NCBI GenBank assembly: GCA_963816725.1
Contig: CAWFMC010000009.1
Location: 1 to 64,000 of the forward strand
Source of the DNA: CAVSUB01 sp963816725
GTDB taxonomy: Bacteria > Acidobacteriota > Vicinamibacteria > Vicinamibacterales > 2-12-FULL-66-21
Reading direction: 5' to 3'
DNA length: 64,000 nt
The notes beneath the pieces are model-generated. The model was not told where the DNA came from and did not search any database. It saw only the letters and a program-made list of their open reading frames with translations. This document shows positions 27,497-36,464 of the stretch, in pieces (position 1 is the first letter of the stretch; the number at the start of each line of letters is the position of its first letter). Position numbers and translations under genes: made by a program.

Positions 27497-28024
27497 CTAG
27501 CGGTTCATCTCGATTTGCAGCCGGTGCCGGATGCGATGAAGCCTGACGGCGACGTTGTTCTTTTCGATCTGGAACATCCCCGCGAGCTCCTCGAGCGACA
27601 GCCCTTCGACATGCCGCAGTAGGAACAGGCTGGCATCGTCGGCGTCCACGGCGGCCAGCGCGCGCCGCAGCCGTTCCTTCAGGAGCGAGGGCGGCTGAAC
27701 GGCCGCATGCGGTGCCAGATCGTCGTATTCCGATTCGGCATGGCTCTCGCGGCGGCGCAGCACGTCGACCGCCGCGTTGACGGCGGCGCGGCGGAAATAC
27801 GCGGCCGGCTGATCGACCCCCAGGATGTCGGCACTCCGGGCCAACAGGCGGAGGAAGACGGTCTGCAGGACGTCCTCGGCGTCAGCGGCACGGCCGGTGA
27901 CCCGCAGGGCGGCGCGGAACACCGCCTCGGAGTGGCGCTCGTACAGCTCGGCAAATCCCTGGCGCGCGATCGTGGGAGTCACAGGAATCAGGAGCTCTCC
28001 GAGTGGTCTGCTGGTTGTGTGCAC
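27497..28024 (-). CDS. ECF RNA polymerase sigma factor
   Basis: The 175-residue protein has region 2 (FAELYERHSEAVFRAALRVT, then DAEDVLQTVFLRLL) and region 4 (LEELAGMFQIEKNNVAVRLHRIRHRL) of extracytoplasmic-function sigma factors. The linker is short. It starts at a GTG (28024) with GAGG eight bases upstream. The anti-sigma gene follows after 68 nt, then four ABC transporter genes, which are its likely targets or effectors. Divergent from an exonuclease-family gene. Confidence 0.88.
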   Translation of the reverse strand: MHTTSRPLGELLIPVTPTIARQGFAELYERHSEAVFRAALRVTGRAADAEDVLQTVFLRLLARSADILGVDQPAAYFRRAAVNAAVDVLRRRESHAESEYDDLAPHAAVQPPSLLKERLRRALAAVDADDASLFLLRHVEGLSLEELAGMFQIEKNNVAVRLHRIRHRLQIEMNR

Positions 28025-28343
28025 CTCGTCCGCCTCACTGACCTTGACGCACGGGGCGGGGCACTATTACACGGCAGCGTCAATTTTTTCAGGCCGCCTG
28101 CTGTCAGGGGAAGGCGCGGGTCGCGTTGGCCGTGCTGCCCATCGGCCGTGCTGGAGGCGCGTAGTGGCGCGGGGGCGCATTGCCCGGTGACCCGTGAGCT
28201 GACAACGGATGGTCGAGGTCGTATAATCCGGCGCACACGCCTCTTGCCGACGGCTTCAGGGTCCGCGCACACCGGATCCTCACGCCACGCGTCCCCTCGG
28301 GACGGGTCGAGGCGTCCGACTCGCTTCAGCGCTGTGGTCAACT
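28025..28343. other. Divergent intergenic region, 319 bp
   Basis: It carries a near-perfect housekeeping promoter facing right (28199-28227). On the left-facing strand there is an A/T-rich tract ending in TTGACG (complement of 28078-28083) that may belong to the sigma-factor promoter; I could not pair it with a -10 box. No small gene is evident. Confidence 0.45.
28199..28227 (+). promoter_or_regulatory. Sigma-70-type promoter for the EEP-family gene
   Basis: CTGACA (28199-28204, one mismatch to TTGACA) and TATAAT (28222-28227, perfect) are separated by exactly 17 bp. The start codon of the downstream gene is 116 nt after the -10 box. It is the clearest sigma-70-like promoter I noticed in the window. 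Confidence 0.7.
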
Positions 28344-29228
28344 ATGGGCAAGCGGTGGCTCACGTCGGGGTTGTCTGGCCTTCGCGTGATCGGGTTCCTC
28401 AGCGGTCCCTGGCTCACCGATCGAGACATCCACGGCGTGATCGGCGAACCAGCTCGCGTCGCGCGCCGGTCGAACGGGCACGAGATCAAGATCGTGACCT
28501 GGAACATCGAGCGTGGGGCGGAGTACGAATCCGTGCTCAGCGTGCTGCGCACGCTGGACGCCGACATTCTGCTGCTCCAGGAAGTCGACCGTCACTGTCG
28601 CCGCACCGCGTACCGCGACGTCGCCCGCGACCTCGCGGCGGCGCTCGAGATGAATTGGGTGGCAGCGGGTGAGTTTCAGGAGCTCGGGGAGGCCGGCGCC
28701 GATCGGGCCGCGCTCACCGGACAGGCCATCCTCAGCAAACTCCCGATCGAAGATGCGGAAGCGCTGCGATTCGCCAGCCAGGACCGCTTGCGTTGGGCGA
28801 TCAATCCCGTTCAACCTCGGCGCGGCGGCCGGATCGCCCTGCGCGCGCGCACCGCCGGGATTCTGCTCTACAACACCCACATCGAAAGCGGCGAGAACAT
28901 GCCGCTCAAGCGTCGTCAGATGACGGAGATTGTGTCTGATCAATCCAGGCACGCCGTCGCGGACGCCCCGGTGGTCGTTGCCGGCGACTTCAACGGCGGC
29001 CGATCCGTGCTGTGGTCGCTGGTTGGCGCGGCGTTCGCCGATGCCTTGGGCGACACCCGGCCGCGCGGTCCAACGTCACGCGGCCAGGGTGATCCGATCG
29101 ATTGGATTTTCGTGAAGAACGTTCGCGCGTTCGGTGGTGGCGTCATCGACGCCGCGAACGCCTCGGACCACTCGCCGATCGTCGCCCACCTCGATACGGT
29201 CCCCGCGCTGGCCCGAGCGGAGCACTGA
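28344..29228 (+). CDS. Endonuclease/exonuclease/phosphatase (EEP) family hydrolase
   Basis: The 294-residue protein has the EEP active-site blocks in order: TWNIERG, LLLQEVDRH, NTHIESG, GDFNGG, IDWIFV and SDHSPIVA. These supply the Asn, Glu, Asp and His residues for metal-dependent phosphodiester hydrolysis. Substrates in the family range from DNA to phospholipids and inositol phosphates; none can be chosen here. No signal peptide is obvious, although the first 25 residues are mildly hydrophobic. A good promoter precedes it. Confidence 0.9.
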   Translation: MGKRWLTSGLSGLRVIGFLSGPWLTDRDIHGVIGEPARVARRSNGHEIKIVTWNIERGAEYESVLSVLRTLDADILLLQEVDRHCRRTAYRDVARDLAAALEMNWVAAGEFQELGEAGADRAALTGQAILSKLPIEDAEALRFASQDRLRWAINPVQPRRGGRIALRARTAGILLYNTHIESGENMPLKRRQMTEIVSDQSRHAVADAPVVVAGDFNGGRSVLWSLVGAAFADALGDTRPRGPTSRGQGDPIDWIFVKNVRAFGGGVIDAANASDHSPIVAHLDTVPALARAEH

Positions 29229-29401
29229 ACGCCGGCGAGCTGCCGCCACTACCGCTTCCCGCTTCCCGCTGGCGGCTTTCCGCTTTCCGCTGCGAGGGTC
29301 CGGCGCCACCGGCTTTATGGTAGAGTTGGCGCCACTCGTCCCAACACAGAAACCAGACCAACTGCTTGACGCGTCCGCCACCGCCTTGAAGCATCGCGCG
29401 C

Positions 29402-29441
29402 ACACCGCCAGACAGGTGCGCCGTGCGGTCTCTGGCGGTGT
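29402..29441. terminator. 11-bp inverted repeat between the EEP and NTF2-like genes
   Basis: ACACCGCCAGA (29402-29412) and TCTGGCGGTGT (29431-29441) are exact complements separated by 18 nt. The element could end EEP-gene transcription or act in the leader of the next gene, which starts 63 nt downstream. Confidence 0.4.
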
Positions 29442-29504
29442 ACGGAATCTCCAGGCTGCGGGGCGCGAAATCGCCGCCAATTTCGGCGGATTTGGAAGGA
29501 TGCC

Positions 29505-29966
29505 ATGATGAAGTCACTTGTCGCGTGCGCTCTCGCATTGATGGTCACGGCGCCGGCGCTGGTCGTCGCCCAGGCGCAGAAGGCCGCCGATTCGGAGGCG
29601 GTTGCGGCGGTCACCAAAGTGGAGAACGAGTCCATCAAAGCCGCGCTGGCCAACGATGCGTCGTTCTACTCGAAGGTGCTCGCCAGTGACTACACGGGCG
29701 GGACGAGCCGCGGGACGTGGGACACCAAGACCTCCACGCTGGCAGACATGAAGGATGTCAAGAACAACAAGACGACGAGCCAGACGCTCAGCGACTTGAA
29801 AGTGCGCGTGCACGGGGATCTGGCTATCGCGACGTACAGCACGACCTACGACGCCTTGATTCAGGGACAGCACTACGCCAGAACCGTCCTGTGCACCGAC
29901 ACGCTCCAGCAGCAGAGCGGTGCCTGGATGTTGATGGCGAACCACTGTTCCCAGGCGGCCAAATAG
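29505..29966 (+). CDS. Secreted NTF2-like (DUF4440/SnoaL-type) protein
   Basis: The 153-residue product has a signal peptide (cleavage near VVAQAQ). Its single cone-shaped NTF2-like domain begins VAAVTKVENESIKAALANDA and has a strand pair LKVRVHGDLAIATYS and WMLMANHCSQ. Family members are small binding or isomerase-like proteins; no catalytic residue is clear. GGAAGG precedes tandem ATG codons at 29505 and 29508. Confidence 0.78.
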   Translation: MMKSLVACALALMVTAPALVVAQAQKAADSEAVAAVTKVENESIKAALANDASFYSKVLASDYTGGTSRGTWDTKTSTLADMKDVKNNKTTSQTLSDLKVRVHGDLAIATYSTTYDALIQGQHYARTVLCTDTLQQQSGAWMLMANHCSQAAK

Positions 29967-30261
29967 GCCACCGAGCCGTTACTTGCCAGGGAAGCGGGCA
30001 ATCGCGCTTTTCCGCTCTCCGGTCGGTCCGGGATTTCGGAGTTGGTCCGGAATTACCTCTGATTCCGTGTGTCGACCGCCCTGGGCACCTCCCGCCAGCA
30101 CGGTCAACCCGCGCACAGCGCGGCACTTACGTCCGGTGCACCGCTGCCAGCCAGGCTGGCACTGAAGCTGCCTGAGTTCTCGAAATCTGGCGCGCTCGCA
30201 GTACGGTCAGTGGGGCTTGCAGATGTTTGCGCCGCCCGGTCGCGCCCTCGACGGAGACACC

Positions 30262-30967
30262 ATGAGACAGAGCAAGATCGCCGCGCTCGCGCTGGTCGCC
30301 CTCGCATCCGTGTGGGCCAGCCTCGCCGCCGCCCCGCAGGATCCTCCGCAAGTGAAGATCCCCGAGTCCGGGGTGCCGCAGGTCATGACCATGGAGGGCA
30401 AGTTCGTCCGTGCGGCCTACAACAACGAGGGCTACGTCATCCTCGGTTATCAGCTCGCCAACAGTCTCGTCGGCGAGGAGTGGATGCTGCTCGAGTTCGG
30501 CATCACCGTCCGCGATGGCGTCCCGAACTACACGTTGACCCGCAACGCGCTCTCACTCGACACGCCCGACGGCAAGAACCTGCCCCTGCCGACGATCATG
30601 GAACACCGCGAGGCCAATACCGCCGCCCTGGAGAACCGCGCCAAGGTCCAGCGGGACTCGATCAACTACTTCCCCCCGAGCGCGAGCCAGGCCTGCGGCG
30701 TGGTGTTCTTTCCTGACCTGACGTCCCGCGCGCTGCCGCGCGACGACATCGAGCTCAGCTCGCAGCGCGCCTGTCTCGGGCGCCTCTATTTCCACGTGCC
30801 CGGGGGCATCAAGTACCGGGCAGTACTGGCTGAACGTCAAGTTCGAGAAGAGCCTCGTACGGGTGCCCTTCAGAATTCTCACCGACGAGGAGGAGAAGCT
30901 CCTGTCGAAGAACTACAAGGACATCAGCAAGCAGGTCAAGGAAGCCTTCAAAAAGAAGCAGAGCTGA
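30262..30967 (+). CDS. Secreted protein of unknown function (frameshifted near 30818)
   Basis: A signal peptide (MRQSKIAALALVALASVWAS) leads into a beta-rich domain with conserved-looking EWMLLEFGITVRDGVPNYTL and DSINYFPPSASQACGVVFF. At about 30818 the frame changes. The expected continuation (GQYWLNVKFEKSLVRVPFRI, ending EAFKKKQS) stops at 30967. One inserted base in ACCGGGC explains it, giving about 234 residues. GGAG precedes the ATG. I do not recognise the family. A 16-bp-arm hairpin follows. Confidence 0.7.
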
Positions 30968-30988
30968 CCGCGGGCGCAGATCACTCTG

Positions 30989-31035
30989 TATTCGACGGAT
31001 GCCGCGCCGCCCGCGGTTTCGGCACCCGTCGAATA
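30989..31035 (+). terminator. 16-bp arm hairpin
   Basis: TATTCGACGGATGCCG (30989-31004) pairs with CGGCACCCGTCGAATA (31020-31035) at 15 of 16 positions around a GC-rich loop. It begins 21 nt after the preceding stop codon. Confidence 0.6.
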
Positions 31036-31251
31036 TGGCCGGACATGCAGCGCCTTTTGTGTCCCATATCGTTGTGGCTCGTAAGCGCCGCGCCCCGCTC
31101 CGCGGCTCTGGACCCCCGTTTTCGCGCTGCGGCACTGTCGCCATCCTTCCTGAAAGCGTCACACCGGTCACCGACATCTCTCGACGACGGCCGTGGTGCA
31201 ACCTTGGTGTAGCATGAGCGCGTTTCAACCCCCATTCACGATGAGCCGTCG

Positions 31252-32667
31252 ATGACCGTGCCGGATCTGCTCGATCGCCTGATCGCCCACGCCACGCTCG
31301 GCAGTGCCCCGCGCGAGGAACTGGCGTGGCTGATCGCACACGGCTCGCTGCGGCGCCTCGACGAGGGCGAGGTCCTGAGCGCCAAGGGTGTCCCGGTTGC
31401 CGGTATGTTCGTGGTCCTGACCGGCCACATCGCCATCTTCGTGGACCGCGGCGCCGGCCGGCACAAGGTCATGGAGTGGTGGGCGGGCGACGTCGCGGGG
31501 ATCCTGCCGTACTCGCGCCTGGTCAGCCCGCCTGGTGACTCGATTGCCCAGGTCCCGTCCGAGATCCTGGCCATCCCTCGCGCCGACCTGCAGGACATGA
31601 CTCGCGATTGTCACGAGATCACCTCGGTGCTCGTGCACAAGATGCTCGATCGCAACCGGCAGTTCACGTCGGGTGGGCTTCACGATGAGAAGATGCTCTC
31701 GCTGGGCAAGCTGTCGGCCGGACTCGCGCACGAGCTGAACAACCCGGCAGCCGCGATCGAACGCGGCGCGACGCAGCTGGCCGAGCGCCTGGAGCAGGTC
31801 GATCAAGCCGCGCGCGCGCTGGGGGCGTTGCCGCTGAGCGATTCCCAGCGGGCGCAGATCGACGGCATTCGCTCGTCCTCCCGTGGCGGACGGGCCGGAG
31901 GCGTGCTGTCGCCTATTCAACAGGCGGAACGGGAAGATGCGATCGCCGACTGGCTCGCGGCACGCGACGTCGAGGGCGACGTCGCCGGAGCGCTGGCCGA
32001 AACCGCCATGACGCTCGACGCGCTCGAGCAGATCGCCCACGGGCTGGATGGCCCGCCGCTCGGGGTGGTCCTCAGGTGGGCCGCCGCCGTCGCCGCGGCG
32101 CGCGGGATCACCTGCGAGATCCAGGAGGCAGCGCGACGGATCTCCGGCCTGGTGGCGAGCGTCAAGGGGTTCACGCACATGGACCAGGCGACCGAGGCTG
32201 GCCGGGTGGATGTGGGCTCAGGTCTGAGCAATACGGTCGCAGTCTTGAAGGCAAAGGCGCGCTCGAAGTCGGTTGCCGTGACGGTCACGGTCGCGCCGGA
32301 GCTCCCGCGCGCCCGTGGCTTCGCCGGGGAGCTCAATCAGATCTGGGCGAACCTGATCGACAACGCGCTCGACGCCGTTCCGACCGGCGGTCACGTGGAG
32401 GTGACGGCCGCGTGTGAGCAGCGGCGGATCGTCATTCGCGTCATCGACAACGGGCCGGGCATTCCAGCCGAGGCCCGCGAGCGCCTCTTCGAGCCGTTCT
32501 TCACGACCAAGCCGGTGGGGCAGGGCACCGGGCTCGGGCTCGACATCGTTCGCCGGCTCGTCAGCCACAATGACGCCGAGATCGACTTCGAGACGGCGCC
32601 GGGGCGGACCGAGTTTCGCGTCCGTCTTCCGCTCGCGGACGTCGACAGGACTCAGGTCCACGCGTGA
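31252..32667 (+). CDS. Histidine kinase with N-terminal cyclic-nucleotide-binding domain
   Basis: The 471-residue cytoplasmic protein has a cNMP-binding/CRP-like sensor (residues 1-130, with LRRLDEGEVLSAKGVPVAGM and HIAIFVDRG). A histidine-phosphotransfer segment follows with LSAGLAHELNNPAAAIE, then a HATPase domain (NLIDNALDAVPTGG; DNGPGI; GTGLGLDIV). There is no membrane segment, so it senses an intracellular signal. Its last four bases overlap the start of a response-regulator/oxidoreductase gene, which is its obvious partner. Confidence 0.9.
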   Translation: MTVPDLLDRLIAHATLGSAPREELAWLIAHGSLRRLDEGEVLSAKGVPVAGMFVVLTGHIAIFVDRGAGRHKVMEWWAGDVAGILPYSRLVSPPGDSIAQVPSEILAIPRADLQDMTRDCHEITSVLVHKMLDRNRQFTSGGLHDEKMLSLGKLSAGLAHELNNPAAAIERGATQLAERLEQVDQAARALGALPLSDSQRAQIDGIRSSSRGGRAGGVLSPIQQAEREDAIADWLAARDVEGDVAGALAETAMTLDALEQIAHGLDGPPLGVVLRWAAAVAAARGITCEIQEAARRISGLVASVKGFTHMDQATEAGRVDVGSGLSNTVAVLKAKARSKSVAVTVTVAPELPRARGFAGELNQIWANLIDNALDAVPTGGHVEVTAACEQRRIVIRVIDNGPGIPAEARERLFEPFFTTKPVGQGTGLGLDIVRRLVSHNDAEIDFETAPGRTEFRVRLPLADVDRTQVHA

Positions 32668-34322
32668 CCAAACCCGTCCTCCTGGCGGTTGACGACGATA
32701 CGCAGGTGCTGGCCGCGGTGCGCCGTGATCTCCGATCACGCTACCGGGAGTCGTACACGATCATCAGCGCGACGTCAGGCGAGGAAGCCCTCGCCACGAT
32801 CCGCGAGCTGAAGGCGCGAGGGGATGCGTTGGCGGTCGTGATCAGCGACCAGCGGATGCCGGGGATGCACGGAACCGATCTCCTCGCACAGTCCCGCGAA
32901 ACGTATCCGCTGGCCCGCCGCGTGCTCCTGACGGCGTACTCGGATATCGACGCGGCGATCAAGGCGATCAACGACGCGCACCTCGATCACTACCTCGCCA
33001 AGCCGTGGGATCCTCCCGAAGAATGTCTGTTTCCCGTGATCGACGACCTGCTCGACGGCTGGCAGGCGGAGTACCTGCCCGAAGCCAAGGGGCTCAGGCT
33101 CGTGGGCCATCAATGGTCGCCCCGATCTCACGCCATCAAGGACTTCCTTGCCGGTAACCTGATCCCCTACCGTTGGCTCGACGTCGCGCGATCGCCGGAC
33201 ACCCAGGCCCTGCTGGACGCCGCCGGTCTGGCGAGCGACGAGCTCCCGGCGCTCTTCTTCGAGGATGGCTCGGTGCTGCGCAATCCCGAGCCGCGTCAGG
33301 TTGCCGAGCGTCTCGGTCGCTCGCTGTCCGCGGCCCTCACGCTTTACGATCTGGTTATCGTCGGCGCCGGACCGTCGGGTTTGGCAGCCGCTGTGTACGG
33401 CGCCTCGGAGGGGTTGCGGACCCTGCTGCTCGATCGCCATTCGCCGGGCGGGCAGGCGGGCAGCAGTTCCAGGATCGAGAACTATCTCGGGTTTCCGACC
33501 GGCGTGAGCGGCAGCGAGCTGACCCGGCGGGCTGTGAGCCAGGCGCAGCGGCTCGGAGCGGAGTTGATCGTGCCGCTCGAGGTCACCGGCGTGACCATCG
33601 ACGCCGGGTACAAACGGCTGATGCTCAGCGACGGCCGCGCCGTCGTGTCGCGAACGATGCTGATTGCGACGGGCATGGAATACCGCGAGCATCCCGCGGC
33701 GGGTGTGATGGCCCATGCCGCGGCTGGCGTGTATCACGGCGCCGCGAAGACCGAGGCGCCGGCGTTCAGGGACCGGCGCGTTCTCGTCGTCGGCGGCGGC
33801 AACTCGGCGGGGCAGGCGGCGATGTATCTTGCCCGCTACGCGACCGAGGTGCACATCGTCGTCCGCCGCCCGTCCCTGCGGGACACGATGTCGCACTACC
33901 TGCTCGAGCAGATCGAGAAGACGCCGAACATCCACGTCAGAGTCGAGACCGAGCTCGAGGGAGTGGAAGGGACGGATCAGGTCGAGCGGGTGGTGCTGCG
34001 GCTCAACGACGGAACAACCCAGGTCGAGAACATGGACGCGGTGTTCGTCTTTATCGGCACCAGGCCGCGCAGCGAGTGGCTGCTGCCCGACGTGCTGCGC
34101 GACGACAAGGGTTTCGTGATCACCGGCCGGGACTTGACGACCGACGCCAGATTCGCGCGCACCTGGAAAGAGCGGCGCGAGCCGATGGCGCTCGAGACCA
34201 GCATTCCTGGTGTATTCGCCGCCGGCGACATTCGCGCCGGCGCGATGAACCGGGTGGCGTCAGCGGTTGGCGAAGGATCGATGGCGGTCCGGTTCGTCCA
34301 CGAGTATCTCGCGCTGACGTGA
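32664..34322 (+). CDS. Fused response regulator / thioredoxin reductase-like flavoprotein lacking the redox CxxC
   Basis: Residues 1-130 are a receiver domain with VVISDQRMPG (phospho-acceptor Asp62) and LAKPWDP. Residues about 135-225 form a thioredoxin-like linker region. The rest is a thioredoxin-reductase-type FAD/NADPH module (DLVIVGAGPSGLAAA; ATGMEYREHP; VLVVGGGNSAGQAA; PGVFAAGDIRAG). The position of the active CxxC in thioredoxin reductases reads YHGAAKTEA here, with no cysteine, so dithiol exchange by that motif is excluded. Phosphorylation by the overlapping cNMP-domain kinase probably controls flavin redox chemistry. Confidence 0.9.
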   Translation: MTKPVLLAVDDDTQVLAAVRRDLRSRYRESYTIISATSGEEALATIRELKARGDALAVVISDQRMPGMHGTDLLAQSRETYPLARRVLLTAYSDIDAAIKAINDAHLDHYLAKPWDPPEECLFPVIDDLLDGWQAEYLPEAKGLRLVGHQWSPRSHAIKDFLAGNLIPYRWLDVARSPDTQALLDAAGLASDELPALFFEDGSVLRNPEPRQVAERLGRSLSAALTLYDLVIVGAGPSGLAAAVYGASEGLRTLLLDRHSPGGQAGSSSRIENYLGFPTGVSGSELTRRAVSQAQRLGAELIVPLEVTGVTIDAGYKRLMLSDGRAVVSRTMLIATGMEYREHPAAGVMAHAAAGVYHGAAKTEAPAFRDRRVLVVGGGNSAGQAAMYLARYATEVHIVVRRPSLRDTMSHYLLEQIEKTPNIHVRVETELEGVEGTDQVERVVLRLNDGTTQVENMDAVFVFIGTRPRSEWLLPDVLRDDKGFVITGRDLTTDARFARTWKERREPMALETSIPGVFAAGDIRAGAMNRVASAVGEGSMAVRFVHEYLALT

Positions 34323-34347
34323 GCGGCGCCGGCTTGCCGGCACCGCT
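34322..34347. terminator. Bidirectional hairpin between convergent genes
   Basis: AGCGGCGCCGG and CCGGCACCGCT pair at 10 of 11 positions around CTTG. The element begins at the last base of the flavoprotein stop codon and ends 18 nt from the stop of the opposing gene. Confidence 0.55.
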
Positions 34348-34365
34348 CGTCCATCCCGCGACGAT

Positions 34366-34800
34366 CTACTTGAGCATCACTTCTCGCGCGTAGGTGGTCG
34401 CGACCACCTCCCGGTACTTGCTTCGGTCCTGGTATCCCTGCATTTGCGCCTGATCCGTGCCCTGAATCTGCTCACCGAGCGCATCGGATTTCTCTTCGTT
34501 GGCTTCCAGGGAGGCGAGGCTGGCGTACTCCCTCAGGATCATGAGATTCCACGTCCCGCCATCATCCATCGTCCGCAGGATCTTGTAAGACTTCTGGAAG
34601 CCTGCCTTGATCTGCGCGTCCTCTGACTTCTTGAACTGTCCGTCCAGGTACTGCATGTACATCTGGTCCATCCCTGAGGCGATGCGGATGGTGGTGACCG
34701 TCCACACGGTCCCATTGCTGAAGTATTTGTGGACCTGGCCGGCAACGGTGGCACTGAGGGCGACGGCGAGACATCCCGCGAGAAGCGTTTTCTTCAGCAT
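34366..34800 (-). CDS. Small secreted protein, possibly a dimeric alpha/beta-barrel (NIPSNAP-like) fold
   Basis: The 144-residue product has a signal peptide (LLAGCLAVALSATVAG). The mature part reads VWTVTTIRIASGMDQMYMQY, then QIKAGFQKSYKIL and NLMILREYASLASLE, the strand-helix rhythm of dimeric alpha/beta-barrel proteins. The start at 34800 is fixed by GGAGGA eight bases upstream. No catalytic residues stand out. Function unknown. Confidence 0.7.
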   Translation of the reverse strand: MLKKTLLAGCLAVALSATVAGQVHKYFSNGTVWTVTTIRIASGMDQMYMQYLDGQFKKSEDAQIKAGFQKSYKILRTMDDGGTWNLMILREYASLASLEANEEKSDALGEQIQGTDQAQMQGYQDRSKYREVVATTYAREVMLK

Positions 34801-34992
34801 TTGATGGTCCTCCAGCGATCGATGACGGCATCCGCACTCCGGATGGAGCAGCGGATCGAGACGCAGCACGGCCCTTCCGGGATCGCACAAATCCGCGGGG
34901 ACGTGAAAGGCCGCGTCGGGCTGTCTCGATGTGAGGCGACTATACTCGATCCAGCCCAGCCATTGTGTAGAATCGAGCGAAGCGGGCTCGTC

Positions 34993-35706
34993 TCACGGCC
35001 GTGACTGCCACTGCTTCTGCAGGTCGCGCAGCAGGGCAATCGCTTCGTCGGCGGTGTCGACACACTGCGGAATCTGCAGGTCCTGCGGATTGGCCAGCGC
35101 GAGCCGGGGATCCAGCATGCTCGTCCCGGCCCAATCGACGAGACCCTTCCACATCCGGCCGACCAGAATCAGCGGGACGTTCTCGACGTGCCGCACCTGC
35201 AGCAGTTGCCAGACCATCAGCGTCTCGAGGACCGTGCCGATCCCGCCCGGCACGACGACGAAGGCGTCGGAGGCAATGACGAAGTGGTGCAGGCGGGTGA
35301 AGAACGTTTCGTGCTCGAACACCTCCTGCACGAACGGATTCGCCTCCTGCTCGAACGGCAGCTCGACGCGAATGCCGAGGGACCCGACCGCGCCGCTGGC
35401 ACGGGCGCCCTCGTTGGCCGCCTGCATCAGGCCGGGTCCGCCGCCGGTCACGATGTCGCAGTCGAAAGAGGCGAAGGCCGCGGCAAGGCGCTTCACTTCG
35501 TCGTAGACGAACGTTCCGGGTTTGGCCCGCGCCGAACCGAAGATCGTGACCCGGTATCGCGCGCGCTTCGCCGGCTTGAGCCGCGTAAGGTTGTTGACCA
35601 CCTTCCACAGGTCGAGCACCGTCGTCCTGACGATTTCCTTGACGCCTTCCTCGTCTGACAGGCTGACGGGACGGCCTCCCTCGGATCCACGCGGTGTGCT
35701 GGGCAT
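34993..35706 (-). CDS. LOG-family (TIGR00730-like) nucleoside 5'-monophosphate phosphoribohydrolase
   Basis: The 237-residue protein has the Rossmann-type pattern of the family: TIFGSARAKPGT, VTGGGPGLMQAANEGA and VVPGGIGTVLETLMVWQLLQV. The last resembles the PGGxGTxxE active-site motif. Characterised members release bases from cytokinin riboside monophosphates or other nucleotides; the physiological role in free-living bacteria is unclear. The N-terminus has an extra 50 residues. The start ATG at 35706 has no strong Shine-Dalgarno. Confidence 0.88.
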   Translation of the reverse strand: MPSTPRGSEGGRPVSLSDEEGVKEIVRTTVLDLWKVVNNLTRLKPAKRARYRVTIFGSARAKPGTFVYDEVKRLAAAFASFDCDIVTGGGPGLMQAANEGARASGAVGSLGIRVELPFEQEANPFVQEVFEHETFFTRLHHFVIASDAFVVVPGGIGTVLETLMVWQLLQVRHVENVPLILVGRMWKGLVDWAGTSMLDPRLALANPQDLQIPQCVDTADEAIALLRDLQKQWQSRP

Positions 35707-35794
35707 GATGTGCGCATCATAGCAATCCTCCGCGCACTCGCCTGTTGCAGGCGCAATCGCGGCAAGGGGTGGGTACCTGCTCGGCGAACGAGGG

Positions 35795-36292
35795 CTATCG
35801 CGCGGCTTTGCGCCTGGGGCGCTGCTTCGCCGAGATCGATCGCACGATCAGGCGACCACGCCCTCGCGGAGGGAGCGGAACCTTCGCGCTGGAGAGGGCA
35901 GCCGCGATGATCGCCTCGACGGCAGGCTCGGACAGCGTCGCCGCCGAGTCGAGCCGGAGGAACCGTGTCTGCTTGCCCTCGCCCTGGAGCAGGCCATGCG
36001 GATCCGGGAGGCTGGCGCCGCGCAGCAGGCACAGGCTGATGCGGCCGGCTTGCGCGGCCATGGACAGGATCGCGTCGGAGGGCCGCTCGCTCCCGCTGTA
36101 GCCGATCACGAAGAAGTTGTAGTTGTCGTAGACCATCTCGTGAGCCGTCGGCAGGCGGCGGCGCAACGCACGCCGAACCGCACGGATGCGGCGCCGGTCC
36201 GCAGCGTCGAACTTCGATATGAAGGTGTCGACCTGCGCGGCAGCATCCACAACCGCCGCCGGTACCTTCCGCGTGACGCGAGCCTTGGCCAC
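35795..36292 (-). CDS. DUF1801 domain-containing protein
   Basis: The 165-residue protein shows the DUF1801 pattern: VDTFISKFDAADRRRIRAVR, then AHEMVYDNYNFFVIGYSGS and ILSMAAQAGRISLCLL. A basic tail (RGRGRLIVRSISAKQRPRRK) ends it. The domain is common in bacteria and has no established activity. The GTG at 36292 is the most likely start, since upstream codons have non-coding character. It is divergent from the cytochrome gene. Confidence 0.75.
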   Translation of the reverse strand: MAKARVTRKVPAAVVDAAAQVDTFISKFDAADRRRIRAVRRALRRRLPTAHEMVYDNYNFFVIGYSGSERPSDAILSMAAQAGRISLCLLRGASLPDPHGLLQGEGKQTRFLRLDSAATLSEPAVEAIIAAALSSAKVPLPPRGRGRLIVRSISAKQRPRRKAAR

Positions 36293-36464
36293 AGCATGGT
36301 CAATATACGCCGGCCGCGGCGATGTTACGCGGGTACAATGCTCGACCGCGACGGCGCAGGCAGGAGCCCTATGATGGCGATCCGCGAACTCACGAAGATG
36401 TACGGCTCCATGCGGCGCAGCCGTTCTCGTCATTGTTGCTGCGGCCGACGCGTCCGAACGGAGG

